Shown: one piece after another, positions 6,912 through 13,044 of the stretch
Layout: the number at the start of each line of letters is the position of its first letter
Position numbering within the stretch: the first letter of the stretch is position 1
Origin: an uncultured Lachnospiraceae bacterium
GTDB lineage: Bacteria; Bacillota; Clostridia; Lachnospirales; Lachnospiraceae
Length of the DNA: 13,044 nucleotides
Direction: 5' to 3'
Assembly (NCBI GenBank): GCA_910577655.1
Contig: CAJTOW010000084.1
Coordinates: 253-13,296, forward strand
Notes under the pieces: generated by a model
The model's database searches: none
Told to the model about the DNA's origin: nothing
What the model saw: only the letters and a program-made list of their open reading frames with translations
Position numbers and translations under genes: made by a program

Positions 6912-7535
6912 ATGACAGACAGCAAGAAAGTAGTAGAGATTCTGATGGCCATCGGAGACCGGATTGAGGAACAGAAAGAATATCTGACAGAGCTTGACCA
7001 GCCCATCGGTGACAGTGACCATGGCATCAATCTGGCCCGTGGCTTCGCGGCTGTGAAGGAGAAGGCGGACTCTATGGAAGGCCAGGATATTGCCACTGTC
7101 TTAAAGACAGCCGGTATGACTCTGGTGTCTACAGTAGGCGGTGCCTCCGGCCCCCTGTATGGTTCTGCATTCATGAAAGGCGGCATGGCCATGGCCGGCA
7201 AGACAGAGATGGGTCTGGATGATTTTCTGTGTGTGATGGACGCGGCAGTGGAAGCCGTGAAGCAGAGAGGCAAAGCCGTGGAGGGGGAGGCAACCATGCT
7301 GGATGCCATGATTCCTTCCCTGGGTGCCATGAGAGCTGCCAGAGAAGCAGGCAAACCGGCGGCAGATGTTCTGGCCGAGGGTGTGAAGGCTTCCTGGGCC
7401 GGTGCAGAGCACACCAGGGATCTGGTGGCCACCAAGGGACGTGCCAGCTATGTAGGAGAGCGGGGGCTGGGACACCAGGATCCGGGAGCTACTTCCTATT
7501 CTTATATACTGGAGGTCATAGCCGGGGCTGTATAG
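6912..7535 (+). CDS. dhaL: PTS-dependent dihydroxyacetone kinase, ADP-binding subunit DhaL
   Basis: Carries a tightly bound ADP that is rephosphorylated by DhaM and hands its phosphate to DHA on DhaK. The length of 207 residues is typical. LDQPIGDSDHG gives Asp29, Asp34 and Asp36, matching the three Mg-ADP ligands of E. coli DhaL (30, 35, 37); the usual GDGDHG reads GDSDHG here. GGASGPLYGSAF is the conserved nucleotide-pocket segment. The start at 6912 (MTDSKK) has AGAGAGGA upstream and gives the family N-terminus. The frame is open further upstream into the dhaK end, but those residues are not family-like. dhaM follows after about 32 bases. Confidence 0.95.
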   Translation: MTDSKKVVEILMAIGDRIEEQKEYLTELDQPIGDSDHGINLARGFAAVKEKADSMEGQDIATVLKTAGMTLVSTVGGASGPLYGSAFMKGGMAMAGKTEMGLDDFLCVMDAAVEAVKQRGKAVEGEATMLDAMIPSLGAMRAAREAGKPAADVLAEGVKASWAGAEHTRDLVATKGRASYVGERGLGHQDPGATSYSYILEVIAGAV

Positions 7536-7553
7536 GTCTGCAAATAAAAGAAC

Positions 7554-7561
7554 AGGAGGTG
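7554..7561 (+). promoter_or_regulatory. Eight-base consensus Shine-Dalgarno that fixes the dhaM start
   Basis: AGGAGGTG matches the anti-Shine-Dalgarno over eight bases. Six bases later, where an initiation codon should lie, the sequence is ATC (7568-7570). The next residues are VGIVIVSHSA, as at the N-terminus of DhaM proteins. Confidence 0.75.
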
Positions 7562-7567
7562 TTTCCT

Positions 7568-7948
7568 ATCGTAGGAATTGTAATAGTGTCCCACAGCGCC
7601 CATCTGGCGGACAGCGTGATAGAGATGGCAGCCGTAATGGCAGAGCAGGCACCTATGGCAGCAGCAGGCGGCCTGGAGGACGGAAGCTTTGGAACCAGCT
7701 TTGACAAGATCACCGCGGCTATTGACGCCGTGTATTCGGATGATGGAGTGCTGGTCCTGATGGATCTGGGAAGCGCCGTCATGACCACGGAAATGGTTCT
7801 GGAAATGATGCCTGAAAGAAAGGTTGAGATGGTAGACTGCCCTCTGGTCGAGGGTGCTATTGTAGCTGCGATCGGCGCAGCCGGAGGGGAAGATTTTGAA
7901 ACCCTGAAAAAGAATCTTGCATCCGTAGCTTCTACGAAAAAAATGTAG
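7568..7948 (+). CDS. dhaM: PTS-dependent dihydroxyacetone kinase phosphotransferase subunit DhaM, apparent ATC start
   Basis: A single-domain EIIA-Man-like protein that takes phosphate from HPr on an active-site histidine and passes it to DhaL-ADP. Counting from 7568 gives 126 residues, the usual length for single-domain DhaM, with (I/M)VGIVIVSHSAHLAD at the N-terminus and His9 as phosphorylation site. GGLEDGSFGTSF and VLVLMDLGSAVMTTEM are conserved family segments. There is no HPr or EI fusion, unlike E. coli DhaM. The start is odd: no ATG or TTG lies near the N-terminus. An in-frame GTG at 7559 overlaps the ribosome binding site, and one at 7586 would delete the first strand. The best-placed codon is ATC at 7568, so initiation may be non-canonical, or the base may be a substitution or sequencing error. 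The product itself is not in doubt. Confidence 0.9.
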   Translation: MVGIVIVSHSAHLADSVIEMAAVMAEQAPMAAAGGLEDGSFGTSFDKITAAIDAVYSDDGVLVLMDLGSAVMTTEMVLEMMPERKVEMVDCPLVEGAIVAAIGAAGGEDFETLKKNLASVASTKKM

Positions 7949-8017
7949 CAGGGAGCTGAAAGTGTGATTACTGGATGAATGGAATACTAAAGCGTGCCTA
8001 AAATGGTCAAAAGGACA

Positions 8018-8063
8018 GAATTAGTTTACATAACTTTTTTATGTAAACCAGTTCCGGCTTTTT
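8018..8063 (+). terminator. Likely rho-independent terminator of the glp/dha operon
   Basis: GTTTACAT (8024-8031) and ATGTAAAC (8041-8048) form a perfect stem, extended outward through GAATTA/CAGTTC with one G-U pair and one mismatch. TTTTT follows at 8059-8063 after a short CGGC. It lies 70 bases beyond the dhaM stop codon, where the operon should end. Confidence 0.5.
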
Positions 8064-8090
8064 AACCCTGGAGGGTATTATTTGCTGCTA

Positions 8091-8225
8091 TTCATGGGGC
8101 GTTTTCTTGTCCGGCTACGCCAGACAAGAAGCCTCGGGCGTCCGCCCAATGTGGAAAACCGGACAAAAACAGTCTTACAAGCAAGCTTGACGTCTGTTTT
8201 TGTCCGGTTTTCCACGCCCCGTGAA
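8091..8225. repeat. Long palindromic multi-stem element between dhaM and glmS
   Basis: An outer stem, TTCATGGGGCG (8091-8101) with CGCCCCGTGAA (8215-8225), has one G-T pair. It encloses three arms: 8104-8111 with 8123-8130 (TTCTTGTC/GACAAGAA), a short GGGC/GCCC at 8136-8147, and a perfect 22-bp stem of 8151-8172 with 8194-8215. The direct repeat CTGCTATTC lies at 8085-8093 and again at 8232-8240, where it covers the glmS stop codon. The right end GTGAACTGTAAC resembles the GAACTGTTAC ends of the elements at 10151 and 12444. It reads as a non-coding mobile element (MITE) or a bidirectional terminator or structured RNA. There is no protein-coding gene in 7949-8234. Confidence 0.65.
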
Positions 8226-8234
8226 CTGTAACTG

Positions 8235-10061
8235 CTATTCCACAGTCACCGATTTCGCCAGATTCCGTGGCTGGTCTACATCCAGATTCTTGCCGATGGA
8301 AGCATAGTAGGCAATGAGCTGCAGGGCTACCGCAATGGGGAATACTGTAAACCGGTCATCCAGATCCGGGATCCGGATAATCACATCTGCCAGACTGCTG
8401 TCGATGATGGAGCCTTCCTTAGCCAGAAGGATCACATAGGCGCCTCTGGCCTTCACCTCCCGGATGTTGGAGATTGTCTTGGAGAACACATGCTGCTGGG
8501 TGGCTGTGGCAATGACCGGAACCTTCTCGGAGATCAGGGCGATAGTTCCGTGCTTAAGTTCTCCTGCCGCATAGGCTTCTGCGTGGATGTAGGAGATTTC
8601 CTTCAGCTTCAGGGCACCTTCCAGGGAGAAGGCATAGTCCAGGCCCCGTCCGATGAAGAATGCATCCGGACTCTGGATGATATGGGTCACAATCCCTTTG
8701 ATAAAGTCTGCCTGGGTCAGCATTGTCTCCATGGCCGGAACCGCATCCAGCAGATCCGTCAGGAACCGGACAGCCTCCTCACGGGAGTATTTCCCACGAA
8801 TATAGGCCATACGGCAGGCGATCATGTACAGGGCAGCCAGCTGCACCGAATAGGCCTTGGTACTGGCCACGGCGATCTCCGGGCCCGCGTGGGTATAGAG
8901 CACATAATCGCTTTCCCGGGCGATGGTGGAGCCTTTGACATTGACAATGGAGAGGGTCCTGGCGCCGTATTCCTGGGCCAGCCGCAGGGCGGCCAGGGTA
9001 TCGATGGTCTCCCCGGACTGGGAGATGACGATAACCAGGGTTTTGTCATCTACCAGGGGATCCTGATAGCGGAATTCGGAAGCAATGGTGACGGTAACCG
9101 GTATCCTCAAAACCGGTTCCATAATAGCCTGGGCCACCATTCCTGTGTGCATGGCAGTACCGCAGGCAATCACATGGATCTGGCTGCAGTCCGCAAAGAG
9201 ATCATCAGGAATCCCGTCGTCAGAGAAGTCCGGCAGTCCCTTATTGATCCGGGGCAGGATCGTGTTCTTCATAGCCTCCGGCTGCTCGTGGATCTCCTTC
9301 AGCATAAAATGGGGATAGCCGTTCTTCATGGCTGCGTCCATATTCCAGTTGACGCTCATCATCTCCGGAGTGTATTTGGAGAAATTCTCATCCAGGGAAT
9401 AGATGTTGACCTTGTAGGGGGTCAGCTTCACGATCTTGCCCTCCGGCACTACGAAATATTCCCGTGTGTAGGGGATGAGAGCCGTAAGATCTGATGCCAC
9501 CAGACTGCCGGAGCGGGTGCAGGCCGCAACCAGAGGGCTGACACTGCGCATGGCGTAGATATTGCCCGGCTGGTCGTCAAACATGACACAAAAACCATAG
9601 GATCCTTCCAGCATTCCAGAAAGCTCTCCAAGGGCTGCCAGAGGATCTCCCTGATATAGCCGGTCCAGAACCCTGGCCGCCACTTCGCTGTCTGTCTGTG
9701 AGACCAGCTCTTCTTCCAGATGATAGCGCTCTGTCAGCTGGTGATAATTCTCAATGATCCCGTTGTGGATCAGGGTGACACGTCCTGCCCGGTGAGGATG
9801 GGCGTTCTCATCAGTGACACCTCCATGGGTGGCCCAGCGGGTATGGCCGATGCCGCAGTGGGAGACAGCAGCAGTGTGCTGGTTACAGTAATCCCTCAGA
9901 TTCGAGACCTTTCCTACCTTCTTAAACACTTCAATCCCGGAATCTATAGTGCACAGCGCGATGCCTGCACTGTCATAGCCCCTGTATTCCAGCCCGGAAA
10001 GCCCCTCCAGCAGGATCTTCTTCCCATCCAGAGGGCCGGTGTATCCAATAATTCCACACAT
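8235..10061 (-). CDS. glmS: Glutamine--fructose-6-phosphate aminotransferase (isomerising)
   Basis: Makes glucosamine 6-phosphate from fructose 6-phosphate and glutamine, the first step towards UDP-GlcNAc for peptidoglycan. From the ATG at 10061 it is 608 residues, the standard length. MCGIIGYTG places the nucleophilic cysteine at position 2, exposed after Met removal. The N-terminal glutaminase domain covers roughly residues 1-220 and includes the HTRWATHG motif. Two SIS sugar-isomerase domains follow, with CGTAMHTG and SQSGETIDT in the first. The C-terminus ends NLAKSVTVE, as in the family. AAAGGAG nine bases upstream supports this start; an in-frame ATG 21 codons further up overlaps the promoter. 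It is transcribed towards the glp/dha operon. Its leader is too short to hold a glmS ribozyme. Confidence 0.97.
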   Translation of the reverse strand: MCGIIGYTGPLDGKKILLEGLSGLEYRGYDSAGIALCTIDSGIEVFKKVGKVSNLRDYCNQHTAAVSHCGIGHTRWATHGGVTDENAHPHRAGRVTLIHNGIIENYHQLTERYHLEEELVSQTDSEVAARVLDRLYQGDPLAALGELSGMLEGSYGFCVMFDDQPGNIYAMRSVSPLVAACTRSGSLVASDLTALIPYTREYFVVPEGKIVKLTPYKVNIYSLDENFSKYTPEMMSVNWNMDAAMKNGYPHFMLKEIHEQPEAMKNTILPRINKGLPDFSDDGIPDDLFADCSQIHVIACGTAMHTGMVAQAIMEPVLRIPVTVTIASEFRYQDPLVDDKTLVIVISQSGETIDTLAALRLAQEYGARTLSIVNVKGSTIARESDYVLYTHAGPEIAVASTKAYSVQLAALYMIACRMAYIRGKYSREEAVRFLTDLLDAVPAMETMLTQADFIKGIVTHIIQSPDAFFIGRGLDYAFSLEGALKLKEISYIHAEAYAAGELKHGTIALISEKVPVIATATQQHVFSKTISNIREVKARGAYVILLAKEGSIIDSSLADVIIRIPDLDDRFTVFPIAVALQLIAYYASIGKNLDVDQPRNLAKSVTVE

Positions 10062-10095
10062 AAGGGAAAACTCCTTTCTGTAAAAAATTGTTTTT

Positions 10096-10124
10096 ATTAT
10101 AGCGGATGGAAATGTATTCGTCAA
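10096..10124 (-). promoter_or_regulatory. Sigma-A promoter of glmS
   Basis: On the minus strand TTGACG (10124-10119), a 17-base spacer and TATAAT (10101-10096) give a near-perfect vegetative promoter. Transcription should begin near 10089, leaving a leader of about 28 bases before the glmS start codon. Confidence 0.88.
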
Positions 10125-10150
10125 TTACGGAAAATCCGCGGGCAACGGTT

Positions 10151-10274
10151 GTTGCAGTTCAGATATCCCCTGAACTGTTACAAGTTTAATGTTTTTTTAA
10201 TGGAATGGAACTATATTTCGTTTTTTATTTGTGTTATAGTAGTTTTTTAGTAACATGGGTGTCTGAACTGTTGC
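10151..10274. repeat. Second copy of the dispersed palindromic element, with an AT-rich core
   Basis: One end is the palindrome GTTGCAGTTCAG - ATATCCC - CTGAACTGTTAC (10151-10180), sharing its central 19 bases exactly with 2208-2226. The other end is TCTGAACTGTTGC (10262-10274). Read on the minus strand the layout is the same as at 12444: a single terminal CAGTTCAGACA, a core, then the double palindrome. The core is AT-rich and unlike that at 12444. I find no convincing flanking direct repeat. Confidence 0.55.
10212..10240 (+). promoter_or_regulatory. Possible promoter of the C40 peptidase gene
   Basis: TGTTATAGT (10232-10240) is a good extended -10 element. The -35 region at 17 bases, TATATT, is poor. 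It lies within the repeat element at 10151-10274 and 130 bases before the start codon. The remaining gap to the gene shows nothing else that I can identify. Confidence 0.4.
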
Positions 10275-10371
10275 GTTATTTAGTTATTGTTCTCACTCCG
10301 GCAAGTAACCAGACAGACCGGCCGTGAAGGTTGCAAAACAGTGACTTTTCGAAAAATCAGGAGAGATACAG

Positions 10372-12390
10372 ATGAAACAACGTTTGTTAGCATCAGCCGC
10401 TATGATTCTGATTGGTAGTGGAATCTATGCTGCTTCTACATATTATGTTCCCACACCGGCAAATGAAACCATTGCGGAACAATTTCCTGTCGCCCCTTTA
10501 TCCTTATGGACTTCGGGAATGAATCTCCCTGATGCCAGGGAGAACCTACGGAATGTGGAAGAGGAGAGTGGACAGAACGGAATCCCTACGCCTTCCCCGG
10601 AAGTATTGAATTTTGTACAGTATTTTCCAGAGGACGCAGATGAATCAGATCCCGCCCAGAGCTATGGAGGAAGGATATTCCAAAGACTGCTAAAAAAGGA
10701 TGGAGCCTGGATAAATTCCATCTATTCCTATGCTTCCCAGACACCGCAGCAGCTGGCAGTCCGGCTGGGTCTGTCCAGAGAACGGATCCTGGGAGCATAT
10801 GATCCTGAAAATGAAGCCCACCAGCGGGACTCCCCGGATTCCTGGGTAATTCCCTATTTCCAGGATATCCGTGTAAATGTCCAGGATGGGGACGGAAATC
10901 CTATATCAATGTATTTCAATGGAAAAGAGATCATGTCCCTGGCAAATGTCTACACCTTTTTCCAGGATTCCAACGATCCAGAGCTGTGGGAAGATTACTG
11001 TATGAAGCTCTGGGACAGATCCCATTCCCTTTCCGTATCCATGTCGGAGATCTATTATTGCGACAGCTGTGTGGAAGATGGGAGAGAAGAGGGGGAATCA
11101 GCCAATGTAACCGGTTTTGTGGATAACCTGTTTTTGAACGAAAATGCCAGTAAGGGCGAAGAAACGCCAGAGGACCAGGGCGGATCTGAAAATGAAGCTT
11201 TTGTGGATAACTCAGACGCCGGAAAAAGGCCCGAAGAAAACGAAAAACCCGCAGAAAAGAACGGCCTGCCAGAAATAACCGGTTTTGTGGATAATCAGAG
11301 CACCGCATCAGATCCCGTCTCCCAGGAGACACCAGCAGACGGTGGGGCTGCCGGCGCTGGTATCAATGACGGATCTGATAACCATCCAAATCAGGATGGA
11401 TCTTTCCCGGATGACCAGGATGAAAGCTTATCAGAAAATAGCCATAGACAAGATGCACAAAAAGCTGGTTATTCCGCGGAAGAAACCGGTTCTGTGGATA
11501 ACTCAGTTTCTGCACTTTCCGTCTTTGACGCAGATTCGGCGGAGGATACTTATCCACAATCCCTGCAGACGGCTTCTGCTTCCGATATATCCTTGGCAGA
11601 ATATACAGATACCACAACGCCAGAACGTCTAAATGCCATGGCTGTCAAGGATGAGCCTTCCCAGTGTCCTGGCCATATTGATCTTGTGATCAACATGAAG
11701 GTCCTTGGCCTGGATGATGACAAAGGATTGTTTGAGGCGGATTTGATTGGAAATAAGAAGGAGCAGTTCAGGGAAAAAGGCTGGCAGGGCTGGCTCCCCT
11801 CTGCCAGGGAATCGGCCAAGCGGCTGGCTGGTCAGGACTGGTTCCAGAAATATGGCTTGTCCCTGGCGGACGAAAGCATTTCCCTATGTACGCCTTTGCC
11901 TGAATCAGAAATCCATAACTATATGGAGCAACTGCCGCCTGGGCTGTCAGAAAACCAAAGAAAGCTTGTCCGCTTTGCACTGGAATCTGTTGGAAGGGTT
12001 CCCTATTACTGGGGCGGCAAGGCATCTGCTCCCGGATATGAGGGCAATCATTTTGGAATGATGGCAGGTGCAGACACTAAGGGACGTGTCCTTAAGGGGC
12101 TGGACTGCTCTGGCTGGATCAGCTGGGTCTACTGGTCGGTGACTGGCCGGCATCTTCCCCAGGAAAGCACCGATGGCCTGACTGTCTGCGGTACCCGGAT
12201 CTCCAGGGAGGAGCTGCAGCCTGGTGACATTCTCGTCCGGACCGGGCAGGATGCCCATGCTGTCATGTTCCTGGAATGGGCCGGGTACAACCAGATCCGC
12301 TGTGTTCACGAAAGCAGTGCCGGGACAAACAATGTGACCATCGCTGTCAGGGAAGCGGACTGGCCTTATTATATAAGGCTGGTGGAATAA
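10372..12390 (+). CDS. Exported NlpC/P60 (C40 family) cell-wall peptidase with long acidic linker
   Basis: A 672-residue secreted or membrane-anchored protein, probably cleaving peptide bonds in peptidoglycan stems. The N-terminus MKQRLLASAAMILIGSG is a signal peptide or anchor. Residues about 30-235 form an uncharacterised extracellular region ending with CDSC (230-233). Residues 238-425 are a Glu/Asp/Ser-rich linker with four xxFVDN-type repeats: TGFVDN at 247 and 303, AFVDN at 276, TGSVDN at 372. CPGHIDL (432-438) starts a second conserved region, and the C40 domain occupies about 530-672. Catalytic residues are Cys579 in DCSGW, His629 in DAHAVMF, and probably His646 in CVHESS. AGGAGA seven bases before ATG supports the start. 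Lachnospiraceae carry similar C40 proteins. The linker DNA holds five DnaA boxes. Confidence 0.88.
   Translation: MKQRLLASAAMILIGSGIYAASTYYVPTPANETIAEQFPVAPLSLWTSGMNLPDARENLRNVEEESGQNGIPTPSPEVLNFVQYFPEDADESDPAQSYGGRIFQRLLKKDGAWINSIYSYASQTPQQLAVRLGLSRERILGAYDPENEAHQRDSPDSWVIPYFQDIRVNVQDGDGNPISMYFNGKEIMSLANVYTFFQDSNDPELWEDYCMKLWDRSHSLSVSMSEIYYCDSCVEDGREEGESANVTGFVDNLFLNENASKGEETPEDQGGSENEAFVDNSDAGKRPEENEKPAEKNGLPEITGFVDNQSTASDPVSQETPADGGAAGAGINDGSDNHPNQDGSFPDDQDESLSENSHRQDAQKAGYSAEETGSVDNSVSALSVFDADSAEDTYPQSLQTASASDISLAEYTDTTTPERLNAMAVKDEPSQCPGHIDLVINMKVLGLDDDKGLFEADLIGNKKEQFREKGWQGWLPSARESAKRLAGQDWFQKYGLSLADESISLCTPLPESEIHNYMEQLPPGLSENQRKLVRFALESVGRVPYYWGGKASAPGYEGNHFGMMAGADTKGRVLKGLDCSGWISWVYWSVTGRHLPQESTDGLTVCGTRISREELQPGDILVRTGQDAHAVMFLEWAGYNQIRCVHESSAGTNNVTIAVREADWPYYIRLVE
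11118..11558. promoter_or_regulatory. Cluster of five exact DnaA boxes (TTATCCACA) inside a coding region
   Basis: Perfect 9-mers occur on the minus strand at 11118-11126, 11202-11210, 11286-11294 and 11493-11501, and on the plus strand at 11550-11558. The first three starts are exactly 84 bp apart. The four minus-strand boxes are read as VDN in the peptidase linker; the plus-strand box is read as TYPQ. I noticed no other exact copy in the rest of the window. Confidence 0.7.
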
Positions 12391-12435
12391 GAAATGTCCT
12401 CCCGGAATCTCAGTCACAAAGGCAGGCGCAGGGAG

Positions 12436-12587
12436 ACTCCGGGGTAACAGTTCAGACAGGTCTGCGCACTCGCTGCGTTGACCGTGCGAAAACGTAGTGG
12501 TCGGAGTGCATACGGCCATCGCGAAGCGATTCTAAATGGCCGTATGCAGTAACAGTTCAAGGGGTATCTGAACTGTTACACTCCGGG
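12436..12587. mobile_element. MITE-like element, 136 bp, with 13-bp inverted repeats and 8-bp target duplication
   Basis: GTAACAGTTCAGA (12444-12456) and TCTGAACTGTTAC (12567-12579) are perfect inverted termini. They are directly abutted by ACTCCGGG at 12436-12443 and again at 12580-12587. Inside are a perfect 12-bp stem (12508-12519 with 12536-12547) with a nested CGC/GCG, and a second inner copy of the terminal sequence at 12549-12559 that forms an 11-bp hairpin with the right end. It has no coding capacity, so a transposase elsewhere in the genome would have to move it. It fills most of the 230-base gap after the C40 gene; bases 12391-12435 show nothing else. Confidence 0.75.
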
Positions 12588-12620
12588 AGCACATAAGAAT
12601 AAAAGATAGGAAAAAAGAGT

Positions 12621-13044
12621 ATGAATAACCGATATAATGACCGTTATGAAGATGAGATTGACCGCATGCGTGCCCGTCACAGCCGGAGAAAGGAATCGAC
12701 GGTACATAAGGCGGAACGTGGCAGATATGATTACGACCAGAACAATTATGACAGGAATGCCTATGACGATCAGGATTATGTGGATTCCAGGTATGAAAGT
12801 CATGGAAGAGGAAGCTATGACAGACAAGAGGGACGGAGATCTGGAAGAGGAAGCTCCAAAGCAAGAACCGCGTCTTCCAGAAGCAGACAGACGGGACATA
12901 ACCAGGGGAATAGCAGCCAGAGAAGAAACAAACATAAAAAGAAAAAGCCCTTTTTTCGGCTTATCATCCTTGTATTGCTGATAGTCGCGGTCGGCATTTA
13001 CATCCGTCGCGGGACGACCCAGACCGGATACTGGACGATCGCTG
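12621..13044 (+). CDS. Membrane protein, probably LytR-CpsA-Psr (LCP) family, 3'-truncated by the window edge
   Basis: The frame is open from ATG 12621 to the window end (141 codons seen), with a modest AGGA upstream. Residues 1-110 form a hydrophilic cytoplasmic tail rich in Tyr, Asp, Arg, Ser and Gly, with Tyr-Asp/Asn-Arg repeats, ending in a run of Lys/Arg/His. A single transmembrane helix spans about 111-128 (FFRLIILVLLIVAVGIYI), so the rest should lie outside the cell. The last visible residues, TGYWTIA, match how I recall the LCP catalytic domain starting in clostridial homologues, just before a VFGVDSR-like motif. LCP enzymes attach teichoic acids or other glycopolymers to peptidoglycan. 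The family call rests mainly on the layout and this short sequence; another type II cell-wall protein remains possible. Confidence 0.55.
   Translation, partial: MNNRYNDRYEDEIDRMRARHSRRKESTVHKAERGRYDYDQNNYDRNAYDDQDYVDSRYESHGRGSYDRQEGRRSGRGSSKARTASSRSRQTGHNQGNSSQRRNKHKKKKPFFRLIILVLLIVAVGIYIRRGTTQTGYWTIA

Noticed and set aside
8151..8159. Near-match DnaA box (TTTTCCACA on the minus strand)
   Set aside because: One mismatch from consensus and fully explained as part of the 22-bp stem; not counted with the exact boxes.
7949..8234. CRISPR array or integron-type attachment site suggested by the dense repeats
   Set aside because: The repeats are inverted arms, not regularly spaced direct repeats with unique spacers, and no cas or integrase gene is in the window.
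8490..9494. 334-residue open frame on the plus strand inside glmS
   Set aside because: Antisense shadow of a fully conserved glmS; codon pattern follows glmS third positions.

Overview
The window looks like chromosomal DNA from a Gram-positive anaerobe of the Firmicutes, most probably a Lachnospiraceae / Clostridium-cluster XIVa gut bacterium. This is inferred from moderately high-GC clostridial gene style, AGGAGG-type ribosome binding sites, a soluble clostridial glycerol-3-phosphate oxidation module in place of GlpD or GlpABC, a PTS-type (PEP-dependent) dihydroxyacetone kinase, and a large C40 cell-wall peptidase of a kind I associate with Lachnospiraceae. No species call is possible from the sequence alone.

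Bases 1-7948 form one co-directional (+) glycerol / dihydroxyacetone cluster: glpK (5' end cut off by the window), glpF, a GlpA-like FAD oxidoreductase with a C-terminal Fe-S domain, a second FAD/NAD(P) oxidoreductase, a small four-cysteine DUF1667 protein, a 66-residue acidic cysteine-repeat peptide, then dhaK, dhaL and dhaM. Together these import glycerol, phosphorylate it, oxidise glycerol 3-phosphate to DHAP, and separately phosphorylate dihydroxyacetone to DHAP using phosphate from PEP via the PTS. Most gaps between genes carry a perfect stem-loop, sometimes directly in front of the next ribosome binding site. A likely rho-independent terminator follows dhaM.

Bases 8091-8225 hold a highly structured palindromic element, just beyond the 3' end of the convergent glmS gene (8235-10061, - strand). 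glmS has a clear sigma-A promoter and a leader of only about 28 nt, so there is no room for a glmS ribozyme there. Divergent from glmS is a 672-residue exported NlpC/P60 (C40) peptidase (10372-12390). Its linker-coding region contains five exact DnaA boxes, three at exact 84-bp spacing and one in the opposite orientation. Beyond it lies a 136-bp MITE-like element with 13-bp terminal inverted repeats and an abutting 8-bp direct repeat. The window ends in the N-terminus of a membrane protein that is probably of the LytR-CpsA-Psr (LCP) family.

The signals most worth a second look are the DnaA-box cluster inside the peptidase gene, the dispersed palindromic / MITE-like repeat family (2203, 10151, 12444 and possibly 8091), the cysteine-repeat peptide inside the glycerol operon, and the apparent ATC start codon of dhaM.
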